A program made the position numbers and the translations under genes. Positions 1 to 7,635 of a stretch of DNA of 12,749 bases are shown in pieces (position 1 is the first letter of the stretch; every line of letters starts with the position of its first letter). Below the pieces are notes generated by a model. That model did no database searches, was not told the DNA's origin, and worked only from the letters and a program-made list of their open reading frames with translations. Source of the DNA: Bacteroidota bacterium (lineage in GTDB: Bacteria; Bacteroidota; Bacteroidia; Cytophagales; Hymenobacteraceae). The stretch lies in contig JAFADQ010000066.1 in NCBI GenBank assembly GCA_023424725.1, forward strand, positions 1 to 12,749, given 5' to 3'.

Positions 1-63
1 GTGCTGGGCTTGTACCAAGTACACACGGCAGGCGTGCAGCCGTTTATTTACTTTCAGTTTTAG
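1..63 (+). CDS. C-terminal end of a beta-barrel-like outer membrane protein (partial)
   Basis: Reading from base 1 in frame 1 gives 20 residues and a TAG stop at 61-63. The tail ends in IYFQF. Alternating hydrophobic and aromatic residues with a terminal phenylalanine are the usual signature of the last strand of an outer membrane beta-barrel, recognised by the BAM complex. The rest of the gene lies outside the window, so family and function cannot be told. The first REP-like hairpin starts 10 bp after the stop and could act as its transcript end. The reading frame could also be accidental, because only 20 codons are visible. Confidence 0.5.
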   Translation: MLGLYQVHTAGVQPFIYFQF

Positions 64-72
64 GTGGTAAAA

Positions 73-118
73 ACCAAGCTGGAGCTTGGCGGTCCGGATC
101 GCCAAGCTCCAGCTTGGT
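73..118. repeat. REP-like hairpin, RAYT 3' side copy
   Basis: This is a perfect 19-bp inverted repeat (73-91 with 100-118) around the 8-nt loop GTCCGGAT. The left arm begins ACCAAGCTGGAGCTTGGC. Each arm is itself nearly palindromic: CCAAGC, a TGGA or TCCA loop, then GCTTGG. It can therefore fold as one long hairpin or as two small ones. It sits 6 bp past the stop codon of the minus-strand RAYT gene. Its loop is the reverse complement of the loop in the copy at 755-804, so the two copies are inverted with respect to each other. Confidence 0.9.
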
Positions 119-124
119 ATCGTT

Positions 125-742
125 TCAATCCTCACGCCAGTAACTAAATGGCCAATCGTCCCAGTTCTTGCATAGCCCGGCCTTTACCGGATTCTCTAAA
201 GTGTAGAATACTATCCGCTTTAATTGTACACCATTTCTTACTACGTAATCGAAGTGTTCTCTATGCCAGACTTGCCCAGTTCTTCCTAAAATTGAATTTA
301 TTCTCTTTGCACTATAGCTCTTTACAGATTGCATAACTTTATAAAACGGGAATTTATCCGAAATCACCTTCAATACAACATGTACATGGTTGGGCATTAC
401 ACAGAAAGCAAACAGTTCATAATGAGTGCCATGAAAGTACCTCAGTGCAGAAATTATCTCATGCGCTACATCAGGCTGCTTTAGCCAGTCAGGCCCATAA
501 AGCGCTTTATCTAATGCCGCATCAAACTTTGCAAAAAGTCGCTTTTTCTGATCATGAAGAGCCGGAAGCACCAACTCCGGAGGCAGTTCATTTCGGATTT
601 TACCTTCTGCTAATTGCTGCTCTTCAACCCATCTGTGTACAAGTTCGCGAGGCAAGGTACCGGCCAGCCGGAAGGTGACAAAAAGTGTTTCTCCGGGTGG
701 ATGAATATGCGGCAGCCTGCGGCGATATTTTAATTTCTCCAT
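125..742 (-). CDS. REP-associated tyrosine transposase (RAYT, Y1/IS200-like HUH enzyme)
   Basis: The 205-residue protein belongs to the Y1 transposase (IS200-like) superfamily, RAYT branch. These single-strand HUH endonucleases are known to bind and cut REP hairpins. Visible motifs are the HUH metal-binding pair in MPNHVHVVL (H119, H121), the WHREHFDYVVRN stretch (159-170) and the C-terminal YTLENPVKAGL, with Y180 as the likely nucleophile. Length is normal for the family, and there is no frameshift or stop, so it appears intact. The start ATG is at 742-740 and TGA ends at 125. REP-like hairpins lie 6 bp downstream and 12 bp upstream, the architecture expected of a RAYT with its cognate repeats. 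No convincing promoter fits between the start and the upstream hairpin. Family assignment is firm; present-day activity is unknown. Confidence 0.93.
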   Translation of the reverse strand: MEKLKYRRRLPHIHPPGETLFVTFRLAGTLPRELVHRWVEEQQLAEGKIRNELPPELVLPALHDQKKRLFAKFDAALDKALYGPDWLKQPDVAHEIISALRYFHGTHYELFAFCVMPNHVHVVLKVISDKFPFYKVMQSVKSYSAKRINSILGRTGQVWHREHFDYVVRNGVQLKRIVFYTLENPVKAGLCKNWDDWPFSYWRED

Positions 743-754
743 GCTTATTGAACG

Positions 755-804
755 ATACCAAGCTGGAGCTTGGCGATCCGGACCGACAAGCTCCAGCTTG
801 GTAT
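755..804. repeat. REP-like hairpin, RAYT 5' side copy
   Basis: This inverted repeat pairs 755-775 with 784-804, with one mismatch (G773 against A786) and loop ATCCGGAC. It is the inverted copy of the 73-118 element. The similarity continues inward: TATCGTT(T)CAAT borders both hairpins on the RAYT side. The element lies in the very short leader of the RAYT gene, 12 bp before its ATG. With the other copy it defines the ends of a roughly 0.73-kb module. Confidence 0.9.
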
Positions 805-912
805 TACACAGCCAAAATTTTCACATACGTTAGCTAAGCTTTTTCAGCACAATTCCCATAAATCTTTCTATCTTGTACCTCCTTCTGCACAATAAAATTC
901 CACTAAGCTAAA

Positions 913-3900
913 ATGATAGAAACGCCACCCCCAACCACTCTTCACCAAAAACTAAATGCCAGCCGGCAAGAATTACTGGATCTTGGGTTGCGCAACCCGT
1001 TGCTAAACTACCGGACGTCGGCGGCGCGGGGTGTGCAGGTAGTAGAAGAGCGATCGGCAGATGTGTATGAGATTCTGGTGCGGCAAAACAAGCAGATATT
1101 GTTTACAGCAGCACAGATGGCGGGCAAAGCAGCGGCAGAAAACAAGGAGCTTACGGAGGAAGAAAAGCAGGTGCTATACACCGACACCAAACTGCAAACA
1201 CAAGAGTTGCCGGAGAAGCTGGAATCGCGGCTACTGAATACGTATTACACCGCCCGAACCAGCATAGAAGAACAGGGCGTGAACATACTCTACCTCGCCC
1301 TTGGCATGCTGGAGTGGTACGAGAGCGAGAGCAGCGAAATTTCCCGTCTGGCGCCCCTTATTTTGGTGCCCGCAGACCTGCTGCGCGGTTCTGCCAAGGA
1401 GCGGTTTAAGCTAAAATATTCGGGTGCCGAGGTAGAGACAAACCTGAGTCTGCAGGCTAAGCTAAAGTCGGAATTTGGTATTGAGCTGCCGCAGATAAGT
1501 GATCAGGAAGAAATAGACATCAGCAGCTATTTTCAGCAGGTAAAACAGGCTATACAGCAGTATAAAAGATGGCAGGTGCAGGAAAACACTATCGCGCTTG
1601 GTTTCTTTTCTTTCGGCAAGTTTTTGCTGTACCGCGACCTGGATCTGAGCCTGTGGCCTAAAGAAGCAAACATAGAAGAACACCCGCTGCTGGAGGCGAT
1701 TTTCGAAACCGGCTTCCGCGATCCGCAGCCATCGGTGGGCGAAGAAGCTTTCCTGGACAAGGAGCCGAGCGTGCACGAGCTGCATCAGGTGGTAGATGCC
1801 GACTCATCGCAACTGCTGGCAATGCTGGCCGTGCAGGAAGGCCGCAACCTGGTTATTCAGGGCCCGCCCGGAACCGGCAAATCTCAAACCATTACCAACA
1901 TTCTGGCCGAGGCAATTGGCGCGGGCAAAAAGGTGCTGTTCGTGGCCGAGAAAATGGCGGCGCTGGAAGTGGTAAAGCGCCGGCTCGACAGCATTGGCCT
2001 GGGCGATGCCTGCCTGGAGCTGCACTCGCACAAGGCCAACAAAAAAGCGCTGCACGAAGAGTTAAAGCGTACACTAGAGCTAAACAAACCGCTTCTGCAG
2101 CACCTGGAGCAAGAGGTAGCGCTGCTGGAGCAACACCGCGACGAACTGAACAACTATACCTTCGCGGTAAACCAACCTATCGGGAACAGCAATTTACCGG
2201 CGCAAAGAATAATGGGTGAGTTGCTGCAGATAGGCGAAAAAATTGGCGATGCAGAACTGCCACGTCCGGCTTTTAAACACATAGCCGATTGGAACAGCGC
2301 CGACATGCAGCAACTTGAAACGCTGGCAGAAAAAATGCAGGCGCTGGCAGAAAAAACCGGCAAGCCCCGCGACTTGATTTTCTGGGGAAGCGAACGAAAA
2401 ATTTTACTTCCGGCAGACATAGACAAACTAGCAAACCTGTTGCGGGAAGCAACAGAAAGTGTAGAAAATCTGGCGCTGTGTTCTGCTGAACTGGCCCTTA
2501 TTTTGGGCCTCGCAGCTCCCGAAGACCGCCTTTCTGCAGAAGCGCTTTTACCGGTTGCAAGATTGGCAATGCAGGCGCCAAAATTATCCGGAATCGATAG
2601 TAAAAATCCGCTGTTTTTGCACCGCCATTTTGAGCTGCAGGAGCTCCTGGAAGCCGGCAAGAAATTATCAGAAATAAAGCAGAAACATAAGCAAACTTAT
2701 AGGCCCGAAGCCTGGGAAACCGATGTAGCAGAACTGCGGGAGCAATTTGTAACCAACGGCGATAAGTGGTGGAATTTTCTGATTGGCGGCCATAGCAAGG
2801 CGAAAGGTAAACTGAAGAGTTTGCTGGCCGTGCCACTACCGAAAACTAATGCAGAACGACTGGCCCTGACAGAAGATTTACTGGAGGCAAACCGTTACCT
2901 GAAAACACTGCGCGAACATCAGAAACTGGCAGACGAATTATTTAGTTTTAATTGGCAGCGCGAGCAGTCCGATTGGGCCTACCTGAAGCAGGTTTCGCAG
3001 TTCCTGAAGCAAGTGCACGAAGGGTTGCAAAACAAGCAGATCCCGAAAGAATTACTCACCTATTTATCTGCAAATCCAGACAGGGCTGCACTTGCCCAGC
3101 CAGTACAAAAACTGCAGGCGGCGCTGGAAAACCATCTACACAAAAATCAGGAATTAACCACCCAATTAGAGCTGGACGAAACCCGCCGGTTTGGCGCCGA
3201 TGGAAGATTGCTGCAACAGCCATTTTGGCGGCAACTGCGGGTGCTAAACAACTGGCTGCAAAGGCTACCCGAGCTGCAACTGGTTATAGACTGGAACAAC
3301 CTTTCCGCTACGGCAAAACAACATGGTTTAAGCGAGCTGGTGAGCCTTGCCGAAACCTGGCCGCATGCCGGCAAATACCTGCAGTTGGTGCTGCGCAAAA
3401 CATGGCTCGAGTATTTGCTGGAACAGGCATACCGGCAGCACGAACCGCTACGAAAATTTGAGCGCGCGGGGCACCACGAAATTATCAGAAGATTCCGTAC
3501 TGCCGACCAAATGCAGTTTCACTACAACCGGGCACGGGCTGCGCTGGCGCATTGGGAGCAGGTGCCAAGGCACGGCGCAGGCGGGCAGTTGGGTGTGCTG
3601 ATGATGGAATTTAACAAAAAAGCGCGGCACAAACCCATTCGCAGGTTAATGGAAGAAGCGGGGCTGGCGGTGCAGGCCATAAAGCCGGTGTTTATGATGA
3701 GTCCGCTCTCGATAGCCAACTTTTTGCCCCCCGCAGCTTTAGATTTTGATTTGGTAGTGTTTGACGAGGCAAGCCAGGTAAAGCCGGTAGAGGCCATCGG
3801 GGCGATTATGCGCGGCAAACAGCTCGTGGTTGTTGGCGACAGCAAGCAGCTTCCGCCCACTTCTTTCTTCGATTCTATTACCGGAAATTTCGCGGAGGAA

Positions 3901-5589
3901 GACGAGGATAATATCACCGCAGATATACAAAGTATTTTGGGGCTGTGCGAGGCAAAAATGGCTCCGTCGCGGATGTTGCGCTGGCATTACCGCAGCCGCC
4001 ACGAATCGCTTATTAAAGTATCTAACCACGAGTTTTACGATAACCGGCTGGTAATTTTCCCGAGCCCCGGACATGCCAGAAAGCTGGGTCTGTTTTTTCA
4101 TCATTTACCCGAAACGGTGTACGAGCGCGGCGGCTCCAGATCTAACCCTTTAGAGGCCGAAGCCGTGGCAAATGCCGTGATGCAACATGCGCGGCAGCAC
4201 CCGGAGCTAACATTGGGCGTGGCAACCTTTAGCACGGCGCAGCGCGAAGCCATAGAAAATGCGCTGGAACTGCGGCGCAGGCAATCGCCGGAAACGGAAC
4301 AGTTTTTTAACCGCCATCCGCACGAGCCCTTCTTCATCAAAAACCTGGAAAACGTGCAGGGCGACGAGCGCGATGTGATCTTGATCAGCATGGGCTACGG
4401 CCGCAGCAAAGAAGGGTATATGGGCATGAATTTCGGACCGCTGAACGGCGACGGCGGCGAGCGAAGATTGAACGTTTTAATTACCCGGGCCCGGCAGCGT
4501 TGCGAAGTGTTCTGCAATTTTACTGCCGACGATCTGGACCTTAGCCGCACCAACTCCATAGGTGTAGCCGCCCTGAAAACGTTTCTGCAATTTGCGCAGC
4601 GCGGAATTCTGGATGTGCCGCAGCAAACCGGCCGCGACTTCGATTCGCCGTTTGAAGAGCAGGTGTACAAGGCGCTGGCGCGGCAGGGCTGCGAGGTGCA
4701 AAAACAGGTCGGGTCTAAAGGGTTTTACATAGATCTGGCCATTGCCGATCCGGAGCAGCCGGGCCGCTATTTGCTGGGCATAGAGTGCGACGGCGCCATG
4801 TACCACAGCGCACGCTCTGCCCGCGACCGCGACCGCCTGCGCCAACAAGTACTGGAATCTGTAGGCTGGAAACTGCACCGCATCTGGAGCACCGACTGGT
4901 TTCGCAACCCCGAGCGGGAGCTAAAGCGGGTGCTGCAGGCCCTGCAAGAGGCAAAAATATATGCATCAGAAACAAAAACAAATAAAGAACCTGCCGCAGT
5001 TGCCGGATTACTGCGCGAAGCCGAAACAGAAGCCGCAGCCATTAATTTGCCACCTTACGAAATGGCGCAGTTGCCCGCCGGCGTGGCACAAAAAGAACTT
5101 CACAGGCATAGTTTGCACCAGCTATCGGTTTGGGTAACGGAGGTGGTGCGGGTAGAAAGCCCGGTGCACGAAACAGAGGTATTTAAACGCATTGCAGATG
5201 CCGCCGGAGCAGCCCGCATTGGCAACCGCATTCGCGAAAGTCTGGAGCAGGCGGTGCGGCTGGCGGTAAATAAAAACGCGATACGGAAGCAGGGCAACTA
5301 CCTGTGGATGGCAACTATGCGGGCGCCGGAGCTGAGAGACAGAAGTTTATTACCGGCATCGTCGCGCAAAATTTCGCTTATCGCGCCGGAAGAGCTGGCG
5401 CTTGCGGTGCAGCAGGCGGTGCGGCAAAGCTTCGGAATAGAGAAAGACGATGTGGCCCTGCATACGGTGCGCCTGCTGGGTTATGGCAGGTTAACGGAAG
5501 ATATGCGGGAAGTGGCGGAGAAAACGTTACAAAGGTTAATTGTGGAAGGAGTTTTGGAAGAGAAGAATGGAGTAGTGCGGGTGCTGTAA
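913..5589 (+). CDS. DUF4011 / SF1 helicase / Vsr-like nuclease / DUF3320 fusion protein
   Basis: The 1558-residue protein is probably an ATP-dependent DNA or RNA translocase with a built-in nuclease. Domains in order are: a DUF4011-type N-terminus (LLDLGLRNPLLNYR, 21-34); Walker A GPPGTGKS (317-324); about 600 Leu/Glu/Lys-rich helical residues; Walker B DEASQ (951-955); motif III GDSKQLPP (975-982); WHYRSR (1024-1029); VQGDERD (1148-1154); motif VI NVLITRARQR (1187-1196); a Vsr/MTES_1575-like PD-(D/E)XK fold (about 1241-1345) with D1274, E1291-C-D1293 and YH (1297-1298); a DUF3320-type segment (EVVRVESPVHE, about 1410-1420 onward); and a winged-helix-like tail. All visible motifs are intact. 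Related single-gene helicase-Vsr proteins include the Hhe antiphage system (known from the literature); assignment to it is inference. It stands alone with no partner in the same operon. A weak TATCTTG near 859 may be its -7 element. Its start ATG follows an in-frame AT-rich leader. Confidence 0.9.
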   Translation: MIETPPPTTLHQKLNASRQELLDLGLRNPLLNYRTSAARGVQVVEERSADVYEILVRQNKQILFTAAQMAGKAAAENKELTEEEKQVLYTDTKLQTQELPEKLESRLLNTYYTARTSIEEQGVNILYLALGMLEWYESESSEISRLAPLILVPADLLRGSAKERFKLKYSGAEVETNLSLQAKLKSEFGIELPQISDQEEIDISSYFQQVKQAIQQYKRWQVQENTIALGFFSFGKFLLYRDLDLSLWPKEANIEEHPLLEAIFETGFRDPQPSVGEEAFLDKEPSVHELHQVVDADSSQLLAMLAVQEGRNLVIQGPPGTGKSQTITNILAEAIGAGKKVLFVAEKMAALEVVKRRLDSIGLGDACLELHSHKANKKALHEELKRTLELNKPLLQHLEQEVALLEQHRDELNNYTFAVNQPIGNSNLPAQRIMGELLQIGEKIGDAELPRPAFKHIADWNSADMQQLETLAEKMQALAEKTGKPRDLIFWGSERKILLPADIDKLANLLREATESVENLALCSAELALILGLAAPEDRLSAEALLPVARLAMQAPKLSGIDSKNPLFLHRHFELQELLEAGKKLSEIKQKHKQTYRPEAWETDVAELREQFVTNGDKWWNFLIGGHSKAKGKLKSLLAVPLPKTNAERLALTEDLLEANRYLKTLREHQKLADELFSFNWQREQSDWAYLKQVSQFLKQVHEGLQNKQIPKELLTYLSANPDRAALAQPVQKLQAALENHLHKNQELTTQLELDETRRFGADGRLLQQPFWRQLRVLNNWLQRLPELQLVIDWNNLSATAKQHGLSELVSLAETWPHAGKYLQLVLRKTWLEYLLEQAYRQHEPLRKFERAGHHEIIRRFRTADQMQFHYNRARAALAHWEQVPRHGAGGQLGVLMMEFNKKARHKPIRRLMEEAGLAVQAIKPVFMMSPLSIANFLPPAALDFDLVVFDEASQVKPVEAIGAIMRGKQLVVVGDSKQLPPTSFFDSITGNFAEEDEDNITADIQSILGLCEAKMAPSRMLRWHYRSRHESLIKVSNHEFYDNRLVIFPSPGHARKLGLFFHHLPETVYERGGSRSNPLEAEAVANAVMQHARQHPELTLGVATFSTAQREAIENALELRRRQSPETEQFFNRHPHEPFFIKNLENVQGDERDVILISMGYGRSKEGYMGMNFGPLNGDGGERRLNVLITRARQRCEVFCNFTADDLDLSRTNSIGVAALKTFLQFAQRGILDVPQQTGRDFDSPFEEQVYKALARQGCEVQKQVGSKGFYIDLAIADPEQPGRYLLGIECDGAMYHSARSARDRDRLRQQVLESVGWKLHRIWSTDWFRNPERELKRVLQALQEAKIYASETKTNKEPAAVAGLLREAETEAAAINLPPYEMAQLPAGVAQKELHRHSLHQLSVWVTEVVRVESPVHETEVFKRIADAAGAARIGNRIRESLEQAVRLAVNKNAIRKQGNYLWMATMRAPELRDRSLLPASSRKISLIAPEELALAVQQAVRQSFGIEKDDVALHTVRLLGYGRLTEDMREVAEKTLQRLIVEGVLEEKNGVVRVL

Positions 5590-5626
5590 CGACCTGGGTT
5601 AGGGATATAAGTGGAAATACTTTTTG

Positions 5627-5780
5627 CCTGAAATGGCCGGTTTTTTGGCTGTTGCAGCATACTACACCGCTCCGGAGAGCAGCGCTACCGTGGCCGCTGG
5701 CAAAAAGATTGAAACGGATAGCCCGGCCAAAACTATGCCCGATGCTTTTTGGAAGAGAACTGCCGCTGCCGCATAGTTTA
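5627..5780 (+). repeat. Dispersed intergenic repeat, copy A
   Basis: The stretch begins 38 bp after the helicase stop. It contains the core GGTTTTTTGGCTGTTGCAG (5639-5657), then CGGAGAGCAGCGCTAC, then GATTGAAACGGATAGC (5707-5722). The first and last blocks recur at 8574-8593 and 8643-8658; the first and middle blocks recur in copy C (8758-8807). It ends in a 9-bp inverted repeat, AAACTATGC (5730-5738) with GCATAGTTT (5771-5779). No gene is credible here. All copies have the same orientation. Confidence 0.65.
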
Positions 5781-5827
5781 GGCAACCCCCTATTATTAAT
5801 AATAAAAAGATTGAATAAACCAATTTG

Positions 5828-5861
5828 GGCTGTAACGGCTTGTTTTTTGCCCGTTGCAGCC
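5828..5861 (+). repeat. Dispersed repeat core, copy D, as a strong hairpin with a T-run in the loop
   Basis: GGCTGTAACGGC (5828-5839) pairs with GCCCGTTGCAGCC (5849-5861) over 11 contiguous pairs (one G-U), leaving TTGTTTTTT in the loop. It shares the T6 / GTTGCAG core with copies A, B and C but lacks the GATTGAAACGG block. Confidence 0.65.
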
Positions 5862-5890
5862 TGATTACCGGGCCAAACAGGCTTTTTTTT
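5858..5890 (+). terminator. Rho-independent terminator
   Basis: AGCCTG (5858-5863) pairs with CAGGCT (5878-5883), followed by an eight-T run (5883-5890). The closest upstream plus-strand gene is the helicase-nuclease, ending at 5589, so its transcript would carry a 270-nt repeat-containing 3' tail. The left arm overlaps the right arm of the copy D hairpin by four bases, so the two structures cannot form at once. Confidence 0.65.
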
Positions 5891-6098
5891 AACCGTGTGC
5901 CGGAAATAGTTTCGGATTAATTTGGGTTATGCGCGAGATTGGTACAAGTATTGCAGACTACCTGAAAGCAGCAAAGAATACTATTTGCGCACTGTTAATA
6001 GCCAGCTTTACCTGAGCCTGGTTAAGTAACTGAGCGCTAATTTTTTTAGTTAGAAATATAAATTACGCGTTCCGGAATTCTGGTACATTAAATTTCTA
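5891..6098. other. Gene-free spacer before the glutamate dehydrogenase promoter
   Basis: No protein-coding gene of normal size is visible. A 28-codon open frame runs from ATG 5929 to TGA 6015 (MREIGTSIADYL... ending ALLIASFT). It lacks a clear -7 element and cannot be called a gene. The rest is AT-rich spacer. Confidence 0.5.
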
Positions 6099-6106
6099 TA
6101 ACTTTG
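6099..6106 (+). promoter_or_regulatory. Bacteroidota-type -7 element for glutamate dehydrogenase
   Basis: TAACTTTG followed by C matches the TAnnTTTG consensus fully. Transcription would start near 6112, giving a 5' leader of about 40 nt before the GTG at 6152. The -33 region has only a weak TTCTG (6078-6082) at short spacing, so the call rests on the -7 box and its position. Confidence 0.5.
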
Positions 6107-6151
6107 CCGCTTGTTTCAGGAATCAACAAACATTTTAAGTAACGTTCCCTG

Positions 6152-7432
6152 GTGAAAACCCTATACAAAGAGCCAGCTCCGATTAAGGATATGGACAACC
6201 CACTGGAGTCGATGATGTCGCGCTTCAGCGTTGCTGCGAACATTCTCGGCTTAGACGAGGAAATTTACAACGTTCTGAAATCGCCTGCCCGCCAGGTGAT
6301 CGTGAACCTGCCCATTACCATGGACGATGGCCGCGTGCGCGTTTTTGAGGGCTACCGTGTGGTGCACTCTACGGTGCTGGGCCCGTCTAAAGGCGGAATC
6401 CGTTACTCGCCCGATGTTTTCCTGGACGAGGTGAAGGCCCTGGCCGCCTGGATGACCTGGAAGTGCGCCGTGGTAGACATACCATACGGTGGCGCCAAAG
6501 GCGGTATTGCCTGCGACCCAACCCAGATGAGCGCCGGCGAAATAGAGCGCCTTACCCGTGCCTATACCCTTGCCATGATAGATACCTTTGGCCCCGACCA
6601 GGATATTCCGGCTCCGGATATGGGTACCGGTCCGCGCGAAATGGCCTGGATTATGGATGAGTATTCTAAAACCAAGGGCATGACCATAAACTCTGTGGTT
6701 ACCGGCAAGCCAATTGTTTTAGGAGGCTCTTTGGGCCGCGCCGAGGCAACCGGCCGTGGCGTTATGGTAAGCGCCATTGCCGCTATGGACCGCATGGGCA
6801 TAGACCCCACCACCGCTACCTGCGCCGTGCAGGGTTTTGGCAACGTGGGCTCGCATGCCGCACGGTTGCTGCAAGAGCGAGGGGTTACTATAAAAGGTAT
6901 TTCTGATGTAAGCGGCGCTTACTGGAGCGATAAAGGCATAGATATTATAGCTGCCTTCGATTATAAGAATGCGCACGGCGGCCGTATGGAAGGTTTCTCT
7001 GGGGTAGAACAAATTTCTAACGAAGAACTAATTTGCTCTAAGGTAGATGTGCTGGTGCCCGCCGCTGTAGAAGATGTAATAAACAGCCGCAACGCCGACA
7101 AAGTACAGGCCCGCCTGATTGTGGAAGGCGCCAACGGACCAACCTCTGCCACTGCCGATAATATATTAAACGACCGCGGAATTATTGCCGTGCCCGATAT
7201 TCTGGCCAACGCAGGTGGCGTAACGGTATCTTATTTTGAGTGGGTGCAGAACCGCCTGGGCTACAAATGGACCGAAGACCGCGTAAACAGCCGCTGCGAA
7301 ATGGCCATTAACGCCGCTTTCGATAAAGTGTGGGATACGGCTCAGAAATACGATGTATCTATGCGGATTGCCGCCTACATTGTGGCGATAGATAAAGTAG
7401 CGCAAACCTATAAATACCGGGGTAGTTTCTAA
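6152..7432 (+). CDS. gdhA: Glutamate dehydrogenase (hexameric Glu/Leu/Phe/Val dehydrogenase family)
   Basis: The enzyme reversibly converts glutamate to 2-oxoglutarate and ammonium in the cytoplasm, linking nitrogen and carbon metabolism. The 426-residue length fits glutamate rather than leucine dehydrogenases (about 360). The active-site signature IPYGGAKGGIACDP contains catalytic K116. K80 (GPSKGG), K104 (TWKCAV), K116 and D156 (PAPDMGT) keep exactly the spacing of K89, K113, K125 and D165 of the Clostridium symbiosum enzyme. The Rossmann motif GFGNVG starts at residue 228. An aspartate after the second strand (GISDVSG) hints at NAD rather than NADP (inference). The GTG start at 6152 is preferred over the ATG at 6191 because homologues keep the EPAPIKD...NPLESMM stretch at the N-terminus. 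The gene looks monocistronic, with its own -7 box and terminators. Confidence 0.95.
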   Translation: MKTLYKEPAPIKDMDNPLESMMSRFSVAANILGLDEEIYNVLKSPARQVIVNLPITMDDGRVRVFEGYRVVHSTVLGPSKGGIRYSPDVFLDEVKALAAWMTWKCAVVDIPYGGAKGGIACDPTQMSAGEIERLTRAYTLAMIDTFGPDQDIPAPDMGTGPREMAWIMDEYSKTKGMTINSVVTGKPIVLGGSLGRAEATGRGVMVSAIAAMDRMGIDPTTATCAVQGFGNVGSHAARLLQERGVTIKGISDVSGAYWSDKGIDIIAAFDYKNAHGGRMEGFSGVEQISNEELICSKVDVLVPAAVEDVINSRNADKVQARLIVEGANGPTSATADNILNDRGIIAVPDILANAGGVTVSYFEWVQNRLGYKWTEDRVNSRCEMAINAAFDKVWDTAQKYDVSMRIAAYIVAIDKVAQTYKYRGSF

Positions 7433-7443
7433 AAATTAATCTG

Positions 7444-7465
7444 GCCGGTTAACAGTTTTACCGGC
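7444..7465 (+). other. Small hairpin in the glutamate dehydrogenase 3' region
   Basis: GCCGGT (7444-7449) pairs with ACCGGC (7460-7465) 12 bp after the stop codon. Only a broken T-run (TGATTTTCTT) follows. It may be a weak first terminator or a 3'-end stabiliser ahead of the stronger one at 7487. Confidence 0.45.
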
Positions 7466-7486
7466 TGATTTTCTTCCTTTCGGGAT

Positions 7487-7521
7487 AAAAGCCCATCTTT
7501 GCACAAGGGTGGGCTTTTTTG
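7487..7521 (+). terminator. Rho-independent terminator after glutamate dehydrogenase
   Basis: AAAAGCCCA (7487-7495) pairs with TGGGCTTTT (7510-7518), and the T-run continues to 7520. It separates the dehydrogenase from the downstream decarboxylase gene. Confidence 0.8.
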
Positions 7522-7546
7522 TTACCCCATTTGTGCATTAACTTTA
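7518..7546 (+). promoter_or_regulatory. Possible promoter for phosphatidylserine decarboxylase
   Basis: TTTG (7518-7521, overlapping the terminator T-run) lies 17 bp before TAACTTTA (7539-7546), which matches TAnnTTTG at seven of eight positions. The usual spacing is about 19 bp. A second near-match, TTATTTTG around 7598, is nearer the gene. Either could serve; the choice is uncertain. Confidence 0.3.
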
Positions 7547-7635
7547 CACGGCGCTTACCGTTAAACTAAGTAACTCTGGTTTAAAACCCTTGGTACTTAT
7601 TTTGCCAGACAAGCCCACTCTGAAAGAAATCGCTG

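Noticed and set aside
2952..3461. 169-codon plus-strand frame inside the helicase gene
   Set aside because: It is a frame shadow of the helical insertion region, with Arg/Ala/Lys bias and no motif.
5304..5864. 186-codon plus-strand frame starting inside the helicase gene and crossing repeat copy A
   Set aside because: It overlaps the end of a certain gene in another frame, its sequence is low-complexity Arg/Ala/Gly-rich, and the rest runs through repeat DNA.
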